Of a stretch of 56,147 bases of DNA, positions 44,406 through 54,809 are shown one piece after another; the stretch's first letter is position 1; each line of letters begins with the position of its first letter. A program made the position numbers and the translations under genes. The notes under the pieces are model-generated. The model did no database searches. It saw nothing but the letters and a program-made list of their open reading frames with translations, and had not been told where the DNA came from. Source of the stretch: Kangiellaceae bacterium (GTDB lineage Bacteria; Pseudomonadota; Gammaproteobacteria; Enterobacterales; Kangiellaceae); the NCBI GenBank assembly GCA_016743995.1, contig JADGFG010000004.1, forward strand, positions 1 through 56,147, given 5' to 3'.

Positions 44406-44963
44406 ATGATAGAAGAGATTAAACAAGATGCTAGCAGTCGTATGGACAAGAGCATTGAAGCCTTTAAGATTTCTCTACAGAAAATTCGTACGGGAAGAGC
44501 ACATCCAAGTCTTCTGGATCATTTGAGTGTTTCTTATTATGGTGTCAAGACGCCATTAAATCAGGCCGCTAATGTGGCGGTTCAGGATTCCAGAACATTG
44601 GCTATTCAGCCATTTGAGAAAACGATGATTGCGCCTATTGAGAAAGCCATCATGGAGTCAGATATTGGTATCACACCTAATACGACAGGTAACCTGATAC
44701 GATTACCATTGCCACCTTTAACAGAAGAACGGCGCAAAGACATGATAAAAGTGGTTGGTAATGAAGCGGAGTCAACAAAAGTTGCCATTCGCAATATTCG
44801 AAGAGACGCAAATTCGACATTGAAAGATCTGGAAAAAGAGAAAGAAATCAGTGAAGATGAAGAGCGCAGAGCTCAAGAAAATGTTCAGAAAATTACTGAT
44901 AGTCATGTTAAAAATATTGATGAGTTGGCTGCTGTGAAAGAAAAAGAGTTAATGGAAATTTAG
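44406..44963 (+). CDS. frr: ribosome recycling factor
   Basis: A tRNA-mimic protein that splits terminated ribosomes with [23 protein letters not shown] and [23 protein letters not shown] are characteristic, followed by a long hinge helix and [18 protein letters not shown]. The 185 residues fit. A GGGG four to five bases upstream of the ATG forms the binding site. A terminator and a palindromic repeat follow. Confidence 0.97.
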   Translation: MIEEIKQDASSRMDKSIEAFKISLQKIRTGRAHPSLLDHLSVSYYGVKTPLNQAANVAVQDSRTLAIQPFEKTMIAPIEKAIMESDIGITPNTTGNLIRLPLPPLTEERRKDMIKVVGNEAESTKVAIRNIRRDANSTLKDLEKEKEISEDEERRAQENVQKITDSHVKNIDELAAVKEKELMEI

Positions 44964-44984
44964 TTTTCAACCGAGCAGTATTTC

Positions 44985-45019
44985 TGACGCCGTGTTATCT
45001 TGTGATGACGCGGCGTCAT
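44985..45019 (+). terminator. terminator after frr
   Basis: TGACGCCG and CGGCGTCA form an 8-bp stem with a long loop. An alternative hairpin ATGACG-CGG-CGTCAT nests in its right half and is followed by TTGTATTT. Confidence 0.65.
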
Positions 45020-45024
45020 TGTAT

Positions 45025-45066
45025 TTATACCCAAACTCCCTGTATTTTCAGGGAGTTTGGGTATAA
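45025..45066. repeat. TATACCCA/TGGGTATA palindromic repeat, perfect copy
   Basis: An 18-bp perfect stem, TTATACCCAAACTCCCTG and its complement, with loop TATTTT. Its right half matches 26991-27012. It lies immediately after the frr terminator and could itself terminate or insulate transcription. Confidence 0.8.
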
Positions 45067-45142
45067 TAGTAACGAAAAAACTGCTTGCAGGTGTTTGAAA
45101 TACAGTCAGTTTTACTAAGAACTTATTGGAAAAAAACGATTA

Positions 45143-45865
45143 ATGAAGAATAACATACCAGAACATGTCGCGATTATCATGGATGGTAACGGCCGATGGG
45201 CGCAAGCACAGGGGAAAAAGCGTACAAAAGGCCACAAAGTTGGAGTTGACAGAGCTCGAGAAATTGTTGAAGCCTCAGTTAAACTTGGTGTTCGTTGTTT
45301 AACGCTGTTTGCATTTAGTAGTGAAAACTGGAACCGACCAGAAGAAGAAGTTTCTTTTTTAATGGAGCTTTTTATTATTGCGCTAAATCGAGAGGTGAAA
45401 GCTCTAAATAAAAATGGTGTAAAATTAAAGTTTATTGGTGATATTGGGGCTTTTAACTCCAAATTACAGCAGAGCATTGTTAAGGCGGAGTCTATTACAA
45501 AAGATAATGATAGATTAACGCTGAATATTGCAGCCAATTATGGGGGGCGCTGGGATATTATTCAGGCCGCTAATCAGTTAATTGCGGAAACCCCTGGATT
45601 ATCCTCTGTCGACGAAACGACTCTGGCATCAAAGTTGGTTACAGCCGATTTACCTGAACTGGATCTGTTGATCCGTACCGGTGGAGAAACACGAATCAGT
45701 AACTTTTTAATCTGGCAGGCGGCTTATGCTGAATTGTATTTTACTGATACTCTGTGGCCCGATTTTGATTCTTCAGAATTAGAGAAAGCAATCACTATTT
45801 TTTCAGGTCGACAACGTCGATATGGATTGACTGGTGAACAGATAACAAAAACAGAAGAGTCATAA
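45143..45865 (+). CDS. uppS: undecaprenyl diphosphate synthase
   Basis: The cis-prenyltransferase that makes the lipid carrier for peptidoglycan and O-antigen. HVAIIMDGNGRWAQAQGKKR carries the catalytic Asp, FAFSSENWNRP and LDLLIRTGGETRISNFLIWQ complete the active site. The 240-residue protein starts at ATG 45143, where the binding site is weak. cdsA follows after 2 bases, so they are coupled. Confidence 0.97.
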   Translation: MKNNIPEHVAIIMDGNGRWAQAQGKKRTKGHKVGVDRAREIVEASVKLGVRCLTLFAFSSENWNRPEEEVSFLMELFIIALNREVKALNKNGVKLKFIGDIGAFNSKLQQSIVKAESITKDNDRLTLNIAANYGGRWDIIQAANQLIAETPGLSSVDETTLASKLVTADLPELDLLIRTGGETRISNFLIWQAAYAELYFTDTLWPDFDSSELEKAITIFSGRQRRYGLTGEQITKTEES

Positions 45866-45867
45866 AA

Positions 45868-46746
45868 ATGTTAAAACAAAGAATAATTACAGCTGTTTTA
45901 CTTTTGCCGTTACTCGTTGGTATATTTTTCTATTTATCGTTGGATTACTTTGCAACAGCAATAATTATTACCGTATTTATGATGGCACAGGAATGGGCTC
46001 GTCTGGTTGGTTTAAAGAAACTTATTTATACTTATTCTTTTGCTTTTGTGGTGACAGCACTTAACCTGCTTATCTGGTCTTTAGCTGACAATCTGGTTGT
46101 ATGGCCGTCGCCTAGTTGGCCGTCAGAAATTGTATGGGATATCCCCCTTGTTGTGTTAACTTTTGGTTTATTTGCTGTTTTCATTGCGTCATTGATTGTA
46201 TTTACTTATTCCCGGCTTCCAAAGTGGTGGGCTAACGGGATTGTAATTGCCATTTTAGGGTTAATTCTCTTACCTACATTTTTTGTTACATTAGCCAGTA
46301 TAAGAAATGCCGGTTATATGGCAGACTATTTCCGTGGTGGGGAGTTGTTACTACTTATGTTTTGTCTTATATGGGCCGCAGATACAGGTGCTTATTTTGT
46401 GGGTAAAGCTTTTGGAAGACGAAAAATGGCACCTAATGTGAGCCCTAATAAGACGTGGGAAGGTTTTCTGGGTGGGATTAGCCTGAGTTTTGTTGTGGCC
46501 TGGATTGGTGCCTCAATAATTCACCTGGAGATAACTGATTATTTTGTGTTTACTCTTGTCGTATTATTACTGGCGGTTTTTTCTGTGATAGGTGATTTAT
46601 TTGAAAGTGCGTTAAAGCGCGTCAATAATATTAAAGATTCAGGTAAATTATTACCAGGGCATGGTGGTCTGCTAGACAGGCTGGATAGTACTTTGGTTGT
46701 TGCCCCTCTCTATTTTCTTTCTTTCAGCTATCTGGGTTGGTTTTAA
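45868..46746 (+). CDS. cdsA: phosphatidate cytidylyltransferase
   Basis: A multi-pass membrane enzyme forming CDP-diacylglycerol from phosphatidate and CTP, the gateway to all phospholipids. Hydrophobic segments span the protein, and the family signature ESALKRVNNIKDSGKLLPGH followed by GGLLDRLDS lies near the C-terminus. The stop codon overlaps the dxr start (TAATG). Confidence 0.96.
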   Translation: MLKQRIITAVLLLPLLVGIFFYLSLDYFATAIIITVFMMAQEWARLVGLKKLIYTYSFAFVVTALNLLIWSLADNLVVWPSPSWPSEIVWDIPLVVLTFGLFAVFIASLIVFTYSRLPKWWANGIVIAILGLILLPTFFVTLASIRNAGYMADYFRGGELLLLMFCLIWAADTGAYFVGKAFGRRKMAPNVSPNKTWEGFLGGISLSFVVAWIGASIIHLEITDYFVFTLVVLLLAVFSVIGDLFESALKRVNNIKDSGKLLPGHGGLLDRLDSTLVVAPLYFLSFSYLGWF

Positions 46747-47939
46747 TGACCCGTTCTGTTTGTATTCTTGGTTCTACAGGATCAATTGGCTGTAGCGCTT
46801 TAGATGTTATTTCTCGTCATTTAAATGAATACCAGATAGAAGTATTAACCGCGCATACTAATGTCTCAAAGTTGTTAGAGCAATGTGAGCAGTTTAAACC
46901 AAAATATGCAGTCATGCTGGATGACCAATGCGCTGAAAAATTAAGACTGGCGTTGCAAGAAAAAGGTCTGGATATCACCGTATTATCTGGCCAGAAAGCG
47001 ATCGATTCTGCGGCAGAGTTAGCTGACATGGAAATTGTTATTGCTGCGATTGTAGGTGCTGCTGGATTATTACCGACTTTACTTGCTGTTAAACGAGGGA
47101 TGACAGTTTTGTTGGCAAATAAAGAAGCGTTGGTTATGTCCGGTGAAATTTTTAATTTGGCCGTTAAAGAAAATAATGCCACGCTTCTACCTGTTGATAG
47201 CGAACATAATGCTATTTTTCAGTGCTTGCCAAAATCCGATAAGACTAATTTACCGCTACTGGAAGGCGTTAGTAAAGTGATGCTGACTGGGTCGGGAGGA
47301 CCTTTTAGAAGGTTACCACTGGAAGAGTTTTCCGGGGTGACACCCGAGCAGGCATGTGCTCATCCTAACTGGGATATGGGAAAGAAAATTTCAGTCGATT
47401 CTGCAACGATGATGAATAAAGGTCTGGAGTTAATTGAAGCTTGTTTTTTATTCGGGCTTACTTTAGAGCAGATTGAACTTGTTGTACACCCACAGAGTAT
47501 TGTTCACTCAATGGTTTCTTATGATGACGGCTCGGTGCTCGCTCAAATGGGAAATCCCGATATGCGAACACCTATTGCACATACCCTGGCCTGGCCATCT
47601 AGAATTAATGCCGGTGTCGCATCGCTGGACTTTTTTGCGATGTCTGATTTAACTTTTGAGAAACCGGACTTTATACGGTTTCCCTGTTTGCAATATGCTA
47701 TCGATGCGATGCGTCAGGGGGGGACTGCTCCTTGTGTTTTAAATGCCGCTAATGAAATGGCTGTTGCTGCTTTTTTGAGTGAAACGATTCGTTTTAGTGA
47801 TATTCCTGTTGTGATTAAAAATTGTATGGCGTTAGTCACAATAGAAAAAGCTGATACTCTGGAGGCCGTATTATCAGCAGATAGAATTGCCAGAGATATA
47901 GCAACTCAACAAATTAATCATTTGAAAGGTGAAAAATGA
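46746..47939 (+). CDS. dxr: 1-deoxy-D-xylulose 5-phosphate reductoisomerase
   Basis: The first committed step of the MEP isoprenoid pathway, NADPH-dependent. The NADPH-binding ILGSTGSIG is at the very start, with PVDSEHNAIFQCL, TGSGGPFR, DSATMMNKGLELIEA and VHPQSIVHSMV beyond. I choose ATG 46746 (397 residues), which overlaps the cdsA stop. A TTG at 46737 is not needed. It ends four bases inside rseP. Confidence 0.97.
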   Translation: MTRSVCILGSTGSIGCSALDVISRHLNEYQIEVLTAHTNVSKLLEQCEQFKPKYAVMLDDQCAEKLRLALQEKGLDITVLSGQKAIDSAAELADMEIVIAAIVGAAGLLPTLLAVKRGMTVLLANKEALVMSGEIFNLAVKENNATLLPVDSEHNAIFQCLPKSDKTNLPLLEGVSKVMLTGSGGPFRRLPLEEFSGVTPEQACAHPNWDMGKKISVDSATMMNKGLELIEACFLFGLTLEQIELVVHPQSIVHSMVSYDDGSVLAQMGNPDMRTPIAHTLAWPSRINAGVASLDFFAMSDLTFEKPDFIRFPCLQYAIDAMRQGGTAPCVLNAANEMAVAAFLSETIRFSDIPVVIKNCMALVTIEKADTLEAVLSADRIARDIATQQINHLKGEK

Positions 47940-49288
47940 GTTTACTCTGGAACACTTTTTACTTCATTCTGGCTCTTGGTATTCTTGTTACTATTCATGA
48001 GTTGGGACATTTCTGGGTTGCAAGAAAGCTGGGCGTGAAAGTATTGACTTTTTCTATTGGGTTTGGGAAACCACTCTGGCAACGAAAAGGCAAAGATGGG
48101 GTTAACTATGTTGTTGCTGCCATTCCTCTTGGCGGATACGTTAAAATGCTCGGAGAGCAGGATGATGAAATAGCGCCGGGTGATTTGCAATACGCGTTTA
48201 ATAGAAAATCGGTGTGGGCGCGTATTGCTATTGTTATTGCGGGTCCGCTGGCAAATTTTATACTGGCAATATTTTTATATTGGTGGATGTATTTGCTGGG
48301 AATAACCGGACTATCAACTCAGGTAGGTCAAATTGATAAGGCGAGTATTGCTGGTCAGGCTGGCTTGAGTAATAAAGATGTTATTTCTGCTGTAGATGGA
48401 AGTCCTGTTTTTTTGATGCAGGGTGTCGTGAAATCTGTAGCGGCACGTATTGGAGATAAAGAAACACTTCAGTTGTCTGTAACGCGAGACAATGAAACTG
48501 AAAAAAATCTCGCACTATCACTGAAAAACTGGGTTGTTGATGATGAATCACCGGATTTGTTGGGTGGCCTTGGAATCAGGCATGTTTCTGCTGATGTCGT
48601 TATTAAGCCAGAAATTAGTTTTGTTGATAGTGGAACTCCGGCTGACAAAGCGGGGTTGAAGGCGGGTGATTTGATCACAGCTTTTAATGATAAACCAGTA
48701 GCTGATTGGGCTGAATTAGTTCAAATGACCGTCGCAAAGCCCAATAAACTTGTTAATTTAATAATTGACAGAGAGGGTGAACTGAAGCATTTTTCTGTGG
48801 TCATAGGTAGTCGCGAACTTAATGGAGCCGTTTCTGGTTATCTGGGCGTGCGGCCAAACCTTGAGTTTCGAAGTCAGTATCTGGTTACTCGAAAAGGAAC
48901 TTTTCTGGAATCTCTGGTGCTAGCGTTAAAAGAAACTGGTAGTATGCTGGCTCTGAGTGGAAAGCTCTTTTATAAGCTTATCACTGGAGATTTATCTCCT
49001 AAAAGCTTGAGTGGACCCATTTCTATTGCTGAAGGGGCCGGTGGTAGTGCAAAAAGCGGGCTGGTTTATTTTATTAGTTTTGTTGCAATGATTAGTGTTA
49101 ACCTGGGTTTTATAAATTTGCTACCTGTGCCCTTGTTAGATGGTGGTCATTTATTGTTCTATTTAGTGGAAGCAGTAAAAGGCAGGCCTTTATCTGATAA
49201 AGTTCAGCAAGTGGGAATGCAGATAGGTATGATATTGGTGTTTTCAATAATGGCGTTAGCCATTTTCAACGATTTATCGCGCTTGTAG
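47936..49288 (+). CDS. rseP: site-2 protease RseP
   Basis: An intramembrane metalloprotease that cuts RseA to release sigma-E and removes leftover signal peptides. The zinc motif HELGH is at residues 21-25 in the first helix, and the third ligand lies in PVPLLDGGH near residue 400. Two tandem PDZ domains are recognisable around GQAGLSNKDVISAVDG and ADKAGLKAGDLITAFND. Its ATG overlaps the dxr stop. Next to bamA, it fits the envelope-stress cluster. Confidence 0.97.
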   Translation: MSLLWNTFYFILALGILVTIHELGHFWVARKLGVKVLTFSIGFGKPLWQRKGKDGVNYVVAAIPLGGYVKMLGEQDDEIAPGDLQYAFNRKSVWARIAIVIAGPLANFILAIFLYWWMYLLGITGLSTQVGQIDKASIAGQAGLSNKDVISAVDGSPVFLMQGVVKSVAARIGDKETLQLSVTRDNETEKNLALSLKNWVVDDESPDLLGGLGIRHVSADVVIKPEISFVDSGTPADKAGLKAGDLITAFNDKPVADWAELVQMTVAKPNKLVNLIIDREGELKHFSVVIGSRELNGAVSGYLGVRPNLEFRSQYLVTRKGTFLESLVLALKETGSMLALSGKLFYKLITGDLSPKSLSGPISIAEGAGGSAKSGLVYFISFVAMISVNLGFINLLPVPLLDGGHLLFYLVEAVKGRPLSDKVQQVGMQIGMILVFSIMALAIFNDLSRL

Positions 49289-49314
49289 TGCGTAATATTT
49301 AAGTTTTGAGGATT

Positions 49315-51825
49315 ATGAAGTATTACAGTCAATCCAGATTAGTGAAAGCACTATTAGCAATAGTCGCAATTTCCTGCATTCAAGTTGGTCGTGTCAGTGC
49401 GAATCCGCCCGTTAAAAAAGTTGCTGATGATAGCTTTATTGTGGAGGAAATTACCGTAACTGGATTACAAAGGATGGATCTTGGTACATTCTTTAATATG
49501 TTGCCACTCCAGGTGGGTGAAAAAATAGATTTATCCCGTGTACCTATCATTATTAGAACGCTTTATGCAGCTAACTCTTTTGAAGATATTCGGTTGTTTC
49601 GAGACGGACGTAAATTATTTTTTGATATTAAGGAAAGACCCTCCATTTCTGAAATTCAAATTGATGGAAATTCAGATATAAAAACTGAGCAAATTCTTGA
49701 GGCTATGGAGAACGCAGGATTCTCTGAGGGAGAAGTTTTTGATCCTTCTGCAATAAAAAATATAAAAATGGGGATGGAAGAACAATATTTTTCTCATGGT
49801 AAATACTCAATAAAAATTGAAGATAAAATAATTGAGCAGTCTAGAAATCGTGTGATTGTTCAGTTCAATATTAAAGAAGGAGCACCTGCTAAAATTCAGC
49901 GGATTAATCTAATTGGAAATAAAATATTTGATAGTGAAGAATTATTAAAGCAGTTTGAATTGACCACTGGTGGAATGTTTTCTTTCTTTTCAAGCGATGA
50001 CCAATACTCTCGTGAAAAGCTGGAGGGTGATTTGGAAAATATGCGTTCATATTATCAAGACAGAGGTTATTTGAATTATAAAAATACTTCTACCCAGGTT
50101 TCAATTTCACCAGATAGAAAAGGAATTTACCTGACGGTAAATATTGATGAAGGTGAAAAATTTATAATTGAAAAAATCGTTTTTACCGGGGAGCTGGTTT
50201 TAAAAAGAGAAAGCCTGGAAATGCTTATGCCATTAAAGAAGGGAGATACCTATTCTGCTGCTGCAATTTCTTTCGCTGAAGAGCAAATTAAAACAAGTCT
50301 CGGGTATCAGGGGTACGCGTTTGCTAATGTTGTCACTATTCCTAATACCATCGAAGAAGAAAATAAAGTTGAGCTGACTTTATATATTGAGCCGGGAAAA
50401 AAAGTCTATGTTGATCGAATTAATTTTTCAGGAAATGAATCGACTAATGATGAAGTATTAAGGCGTGAAGTTCGTATTATGGAAAGTGGTGCACTGTCCA
50501 CTAATGCCGTTGAACGCTCAAAAATTCGTTTACAAAGACTTCCTTACCTGGAATCTGTCGAAGTGGAAACGCCAAAAGTTGAAGATAAAGATGACAGGGT
50601 TGAAGTTAATTACAAAGTTAAAGAGCGCTCTGCTGGTACCATTCAAGGAGGTGTTGGTTACAGTGCTAACTATGGTGTTTCTCTTAATCTGAATACCAGT
50701 CATAATAATTTTCTTGGCTCAGGTAAAAAAATTGGAATTGGTCTGAAAAAAGACCGGTTTTCAAATCGATATGCAGCAAATTATTGGGATCCCTATTTTA
50801 CTATTGACGCAGTAAGTGCCGGTGTAGGCCTGGAGTATTCAAAGTCTGATTATGGTGAAATTAACTTTGAACAGGTTGTTCTGGATAGAATTAAACTGAG
50901 TGCTAATCTGGGTTATCCGGTAAATGAAATTACACGTTTAAATTTTGGATTGTCTTATGAAGACAACAAAATGAAAGCTGATAGATATACCATTTCTCAG
51001 CAGCTAATCGATTTTTATGAAGAAAATGATCAGGATATTCGAATTGATCCCGATTTTTATTATGACCTGTTCCGGTTTACCGTTGGATGGAATCGTAGTT
51101 CACTTAATCGAACCGTTTTCCCAACGAGAGGAGTCAATCAGACTTTGTCGCTGAGTGCTACAATACCGGGTAGTGATTTGGAATTTTATAAATTGGAGTA
51201 CTCATTTAAGCATTATGCTCCAATATCGTCAGGCTGGACCTTTTTATCTTCTTTTAGAGCTGCTTATGGTGACGGTTATGGCGATTCCTACTCGCTTCCT
51301 TATATAGAAAACTTTGGTGCTGGTGGTTCCGGAACTATGCGTGGATTTGAAACTAACACAATTGGTCCACGAGTTATTCAGAGGAACTCACAGTCTAGTA
51401 GAGGAAATATTCTGACAGATACTGTTGGCGGTCAGACCAGCATTCCATTACCTTCGGAAAATGATACGATATCATTAAGTCGACGTTCAAATGGTGGTAA
51501 CGCTCGTGTTCTCGGGACTTTAGAGCTGATTTTTCCTGTACCATTTGTTGAAGAAAGCAATTCGGTTCGAACCAGTGCGTTTGTGGATATTGGTAATTTG
51601 TGGGATACAACATTCGATAGAGAAAAGTATAATGATCTGAGTGATACACAGTTTGCTCTGGTACCTGATTACTCAGAACCAGAAGACCATCGCATTTCTG
51701 CTGGTTTTTCTTTACAATGGCTGTCTCCTATGGGACCTTTGACAATCAGTTTATCGAAGGTTATACGTAAAGAAGAGTTAGATGAAGTAGAGTCGTTTTC
51801 ATTTAATGTAGGAACAACATTTTAG
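49315..51825 (+). CDS. bamA: outer membrane assembly factor BamA
   Basis: The essential core of the BAM complex that inserts beta-barrels. A signal peptide (about 1-30) is followed by five POTRA domains (VEEITVTGLQRMDLGTFFNM opens the first) and a 16-stranded barrel. The barrel contains the conserved loop motif as GTMRGFETN (VRGF in E. coli) and ends in FSFNVGTTF with terminal Phe. I choose ATG 49315 (836 residues) with GAGG 5 bases upstream. A TTG nine bases before is less likely. Confidence 0.97.
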   Translation: MKYYSQSRLVKALLAIVAISCIQVGRVSANPPVKKVADDSFIVEEITVTGLQRMDLGTFFNMLPLQVGEKIDLSRVPIIIRTLYAANSFEDIRLFRDGRKLFFDIKERPSISEIQIDGNSDIKTEQILEAMENAGFSEGEVFDPSAIKNIKMGMEEQYFSHGKYSIKIEDKIIEQSRNRVIVQFNIKEGAPAKIQRINLIGNKIFDSEELLKQFELTTGGMFSFFSSDDQYSREKLEGDLENMRSYYQDRGYLNYKNTSTQVSISPDRKGIYLTVNIDEGEKFIIEKIVFTGELVLKRESLEMLMPLKKGDTYSAAAISFAEEQIKTSLGYQGYAFANVVTIPNTIEEENKVELTLYIEPGKKVYVDRINFSGNESTNDEVLRREVRIMESGALSTNAVERSKIRLQRLPYLESVEVETPKVEDKDDRVEVNYKVKERSAGTIQGGVGYSANYGVSLNLNTSHNNFLGSGKKIGIGLKKDRFSNRYAANYWDPYFTIDAVSAGVGLEYSKSDYGEINFEQVVLDRIKLSANLGYPVNEITRLNFGLSYEDNKMKADRYTISQQLIDFYEENDQDIRIDPDFYYDLFRFTVGWNRSSLNRTVFPTRGVNQTLSLSATIPGSDLEFYKLEYSFKHYAPISSGWTFLSSFRAAYGDGYGDSYSLPYIENFGAGGSGTMRGFETNTIGPRVIQRNSQSSRGNILTDTVGGQTSIPLPSENDTISLSRRSNGGNARVLGTLELIFPVPFVEESNSVRTSAFVDIGNLWDTTFDREKYNDLSDTQFALVPDYSEPEDHRISAGFSLQWLSPMGPLTISLSKVIRKEELDEVESFSFNVGTTF

Positions 51826-51879
51826 AAAATGAATTTTCTGAAAATAGAACGAATTTTGAACTTTAAAAAAGGGTGCACC

Positions 51880-52389
51880 ATGTTAAAGAATACAATTATT
51901 GCTTTAGGAATACTATTTACTGTGTCGGGTACTGTGAGTGCCGTTGGAGTAAAGGTGGGTATCGTTAATATGAAACAGGTTGTGAGCAAAGTACCACAAG
52001 CTAAAATGATTGAAGATAAAATACGTAAGAAGTTTAAAGATCGTACTGACGCACTGATTGCTTTAAGAAAAAAGGGTGAAGAGACTCAAACTAAAGCCAG
52101 ACGTGATGCGATGACATTAACCAATGCTCAAAAACGAGAAGTACAACGAAAATTAAAAAGCCTTGATTCTGAATTCAACTTAAAACAAACATTTTTACAA
52201 GATGATATTGCGTTGATGAATAAGCAGGAACAAGCGAGCTTATTAAGAAAAATCTCAGACGCGGTTAATAAAGTTGCAAAAAAAGAGAAGCTGGATCTTG
52301 TTGTTACCAGTGACTCAGTTATGTACGTAAAGCCCAGTATGGATATTTCAAAGAAAGTTATTGCCCTGCTTAACAATCCAAAGCAATAA
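51880..52389 (+). CDS. skp: periplasmic chaperone Skp/OmpH
   Basis: A trimeric periplasmic chaperone that holds unfolded outer-membrane proteins on their way to BAM. I choose ATG 51880 (169 residues), which opens into a signal peptide (ALGILFTVSGTVSA-V). The start at 51829 would add 17 non-signal residues. KVGIVNMKQVVSKVPQA is the usual body start, followed by a long basic coiled coil and LDLVVTSDSVMYV. It sits between bamA and lpxD as in most gammas. Confidence 0.93.
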   Translation: MLKNTIIALGILFTVSGTVSAVGVKVGIVNMKQVVSKVPQAKMIEDKIRKKFKDRTDALIALRKKGEETQTKARRDAMTLTNAQKREVQRKLKSLDSEFNLKQTFLQDDIALMNKQEQASLLRKISDAVNKVAKKEKLDLVVTSDSVMYVKPSMDISKKVIALLNNPKQ

Positions 52390-52404
52390 AAATTACTATT
52401 AAAA

Positions 52405-53439
52405 GTGGCTTATACCGTCGAGCAAATAGCTCAATTACTAAGCGCTGAGTATAAAGGAGATGGAAGCTGTGCGATTACTGGTCTTGCGTCTTTAGATAAA
52501 GCCCAGCCTGGCGACATTTCTTTTCTCAGTGACGTAAAGTATAAAGAGCAACTCAACACAACTCTTGCGAGTTGTGTTTTACTATCTGATAATGCATCTG
52601 CTTGTGTAGCGAGCAATGCAATTATCGTAAAAGACCCTTATCTGGCGTTTGCTCATGTTGCTCAGTTGCTGGACTCTACACCTGTTCCTGCGAATGGTAT
52701 ACATTCTTCAGTTGTTGTTGGAGAGAACACAAATATTGCCGATGATGTTTCAATTGCTGCAGGATGTGTGATTGACGATCAGGTTATTATTGAGCAAGGT
52801 GCTATAATTGGAGCAAATTGTACTGTCGGTCAGGGCGCGAAAGTCGCTAAAAATACCCGTTTATATCCCAATGTAACAGTTTATCATGAGGTCCAGATTG
52901 GAGAAAATTGTATTATTCAGTCAGGTGCTGTTATTGGCGCTGATGGGTTTGGTTATGCTAATGATAAGGGAGTGTGGGTAAGAATTCCTCAGACTGGAAG
53001 TGTTATCATTGGTAATGACGTTGATATTGGCGCAAACGCCTGTATTGATCGGGGAGCGTTAAACGATACTATTATTGGTCATGGCGTAAAAATTGATAAC
53101 TTGTGTCATATTGCTCACAATGTAGAAGTTGGAGAGCATACCGCAATGGCTGGTTTTACTGGCATAGCTGGAAGCGCAAAAGTTGGTAAGTTTTGTACTT
53201 TTAGTGGAAGAAGCTCAATATTGGGCCATTTGTCAATTGCAGATGGAACCCATGTGACGGCCTGTAGCTTGATTAATCGATCAAATGCTGAGCCTGGTGT
53301 GTTTTCTTCTGGAACTGGAATGCAGGATAATAAGAGTTGGCGAAAAAATGTTGCCCGATTCAGACAGTTAGATGATATGGCAAAAAGTTTAAAGAGATTA
53401 CAAAAAGAATTTGAGAAATTAAAAGGTGAGTCGTCGTAA
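52405..53439 (+). CDS. lpxD: UDP-3-O-(3-hydroxymyristoyl)glucosamine N-acyltransferase
   Basis: Adds the second acyl chain in lipid A synthesis, using acyl-ACP. An N-terminal uridine-binding domain ([20 protein letters not shown]) is followed by a left-handed beta-helix with many [LIV]-G-x-x-x-x hexapeptides and the catalytic His in [14 protein letters not shown]. Start is GTG 52405. The preceding bases (ATTACTATTAAAA) contain no ribosome binding site, so translation may depend on skp. Confidence 0.96.
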   Translation: MAYTVEQIAQLLSAEYKGDGSCAITGLASLDKAQPGDISFLSDVKYKEQLNTTLASCVLLSDNASACVASNAIIVKDPYLAFAHVAQLLDSTPVPANGIHSSVVVGENTNIADDVSIAAGCVIDDQVIIEQGAIIGANCTVGQGAKVAKNTRLYPNVTVYHEVQIGENCIIQSGAVIGADGFGYANDKGVWVRIPQTGSVIIGNDVDIGANACIDRGALNDTIIGHGVKIDNLCHIAHNVEVGEHTAMAGFTGIAGSAKVGKFCTFSGRSSILGHLSIADGTHVTACSLINRSNAEPGVFSSGTGMQDNKSWRKNVARFRQLDDMAKSLKRLQKEFEKLKGESS

Positions 53440-53906
53440 TGAGCGAAGAAAATAACGAAATTTCTACGTTAGACATACATGAAATAATGCAAACTTTACC
53501 GCACAGGTATCCTTTTTTATTAGTAGATAAAGTTATTGATTATAAAGTTGGGGATTATTTGCATGCCGTTAAGAATGTGACGGTTAATGAACCCTGTTTT
53601 ACTGGTCATTTTCCACACCGACCTGTTATGCCTGGTGTCCTTATTCTTGAGGCTCTGGCACAAGCGACAGGAATATTGGCATTTAAAACAATGGGGGAGT
53701 CGCCTGACGAAGACTCTTTGTACTACTTTGTTGGAATTGATTCTGCCAGATTTAAAAAGCCGGTAGGGCCAGGTGATCAGGTGATTTTAAAAGTTGAATT
53801 GTTAAAACGTAAAAAATCACTCTGGAAATTTAATGCGCAAGCATTAGTTGACGGAAAAGTTGTTTGTTCTGCCGAGTTAATGTGTTCTAAGCAGGATATT
53901 CGATAG
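53439..53906 (+). CDS. fabZ: 3-hydroxyacyl-ACP dehydratase FabZ
   Basis: A hot-dog-fold dehydratase of fatty-acid elongation that balances flux against Lpx[17 protein letters not shown] opens the domain, and the catalytic His and Glu lie in [20 protein letters not shown]. At 155 residues it is slightly longer at the N-terminus than in E. coli. It overlaps the lpxD stop by one base and lpxA by one base. Confidence 0.97.
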   Translation: MSEENNEISTLDIHEIMQTLPHRYPFLLVDKVIDYKVGDYLHAVKNVTVNEPCFTGHFPHRPVMPGVLILEALAQATGILAFKTMGESPDEDSLYYFVGIDSARFKKPVGPGDQVILKVELLKRKKSLWKFNAQALVDGKVVCSAELMCSKQDIR

Positions 53907-54667
53907 TGATTCATCCATCGGCCATTATTCATCCTTCAGCAAAGATTGCTGATGATGTTAGTGTTGGCCCTTTTTCGATTATTGATGAACATGTTGAAAT
54001 TGATTCCGGTACAGTTGTAGGCCCACATGTGGTCATTAATGGGCATACAACAATAGGTAAAAATAATCATTTTTATCAGTTTTCTTCAATAGGCGAAGCT
54101 AATCAGGATAAAAAGTATGCTGGAGAGCCAACCCGAACTGTGTTTGGTGATAATAATATCATCAGAGAGTCATGTACTATCCATCGCGGAACCGTTCAGG
54201 ATAGAGAAGAAACAACGATAGGTAATGATAATTTGCTGATGGCGTACACTCATATTGCACATGACGTGGAATTAGGGAACAATATCATTATTGCTAATAG
54301 CTCTAACCTGGCGGGCCACGTTAAAGTTGGTGACTGGGCCATTTTAGGCGGATTTTCAGGGATACACCAGTTTGTTCATATAGGTGCACATTCTTTTATT
54401 GGGATTAGAAGTACTGTCACTCAGGATATTTTGCCTTTTGTTTTGTACGCAGACTCCGGTCCCAGAGCTATTAATGTCGAAGGGCTTAAAAGGAGAGGTT
54501 TTAGCAAAGAGGAAATTCAGGTTATTCGAAAGGCTTACAAAACGGTTTATCGTCAGGGGTTAAAAATTGATGATATTCTCAGTACGTTGAGTGAAGATGA
54601 TCAACACACACCAATCAGGTTGATGATTGATTTTATTAATCAATCTGAAAGAGGCATAGCCAGATAA
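53906..54667 (+). CDS. lpxA: UDP-N-acetylglucosamine acyltransferase
   Basis: First step of lipid A synthesis, transferring 3-hydroxyacyl from ACP to UDP-GlcNAc. Hexapeptide repeats form the beta-helix (IHPSAIIHPSAKIADDVSVG), and the catalytic His is in LLMAYTHIAHDVELG. The C-terminal helical part (LKRRGFSKEEIQVIRKAYKT) is normal. The start is GTG 53906, overlapping the fabZ stop TAG. The 253 residues fit. Confidence 0.97.
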   Translation: MIHPSAIIHPSAKIADDVSVGPFSIIDEHVEIDSGTVVGPHVVINGHTTIGKNNHFYQFSSIGEANQDKKYAGEPTRTVFGDNNIIRESCTIHRGTVQDREETTIGNDNLLMAYTHIAHDVELGNNIIIANSSNLAGHVKVGDWAILGGFSGIHQFVHIGAHSFIGIRSTVTQDILPFVLYADSGPRAINVEGLKRRGFSKEEIQVIRKAYKTVYRQGLKIDDILSTLSEDDQHTPIRLMIDFINQSERGIAR

Positions 54668-54809
54668 TCAGGTATTTAGCCAGGTTTTGAGTCGTGTTAC
54701 CTGCTTAATAGCCGATTACAACAAAGTTGTATTAATCTGTAATTGTTGAGCAAGCCTGCCTTTAATCGATCAGTGAAACTTAGAGAAAATCTACATAAAG
54801 AGTGAGTCA

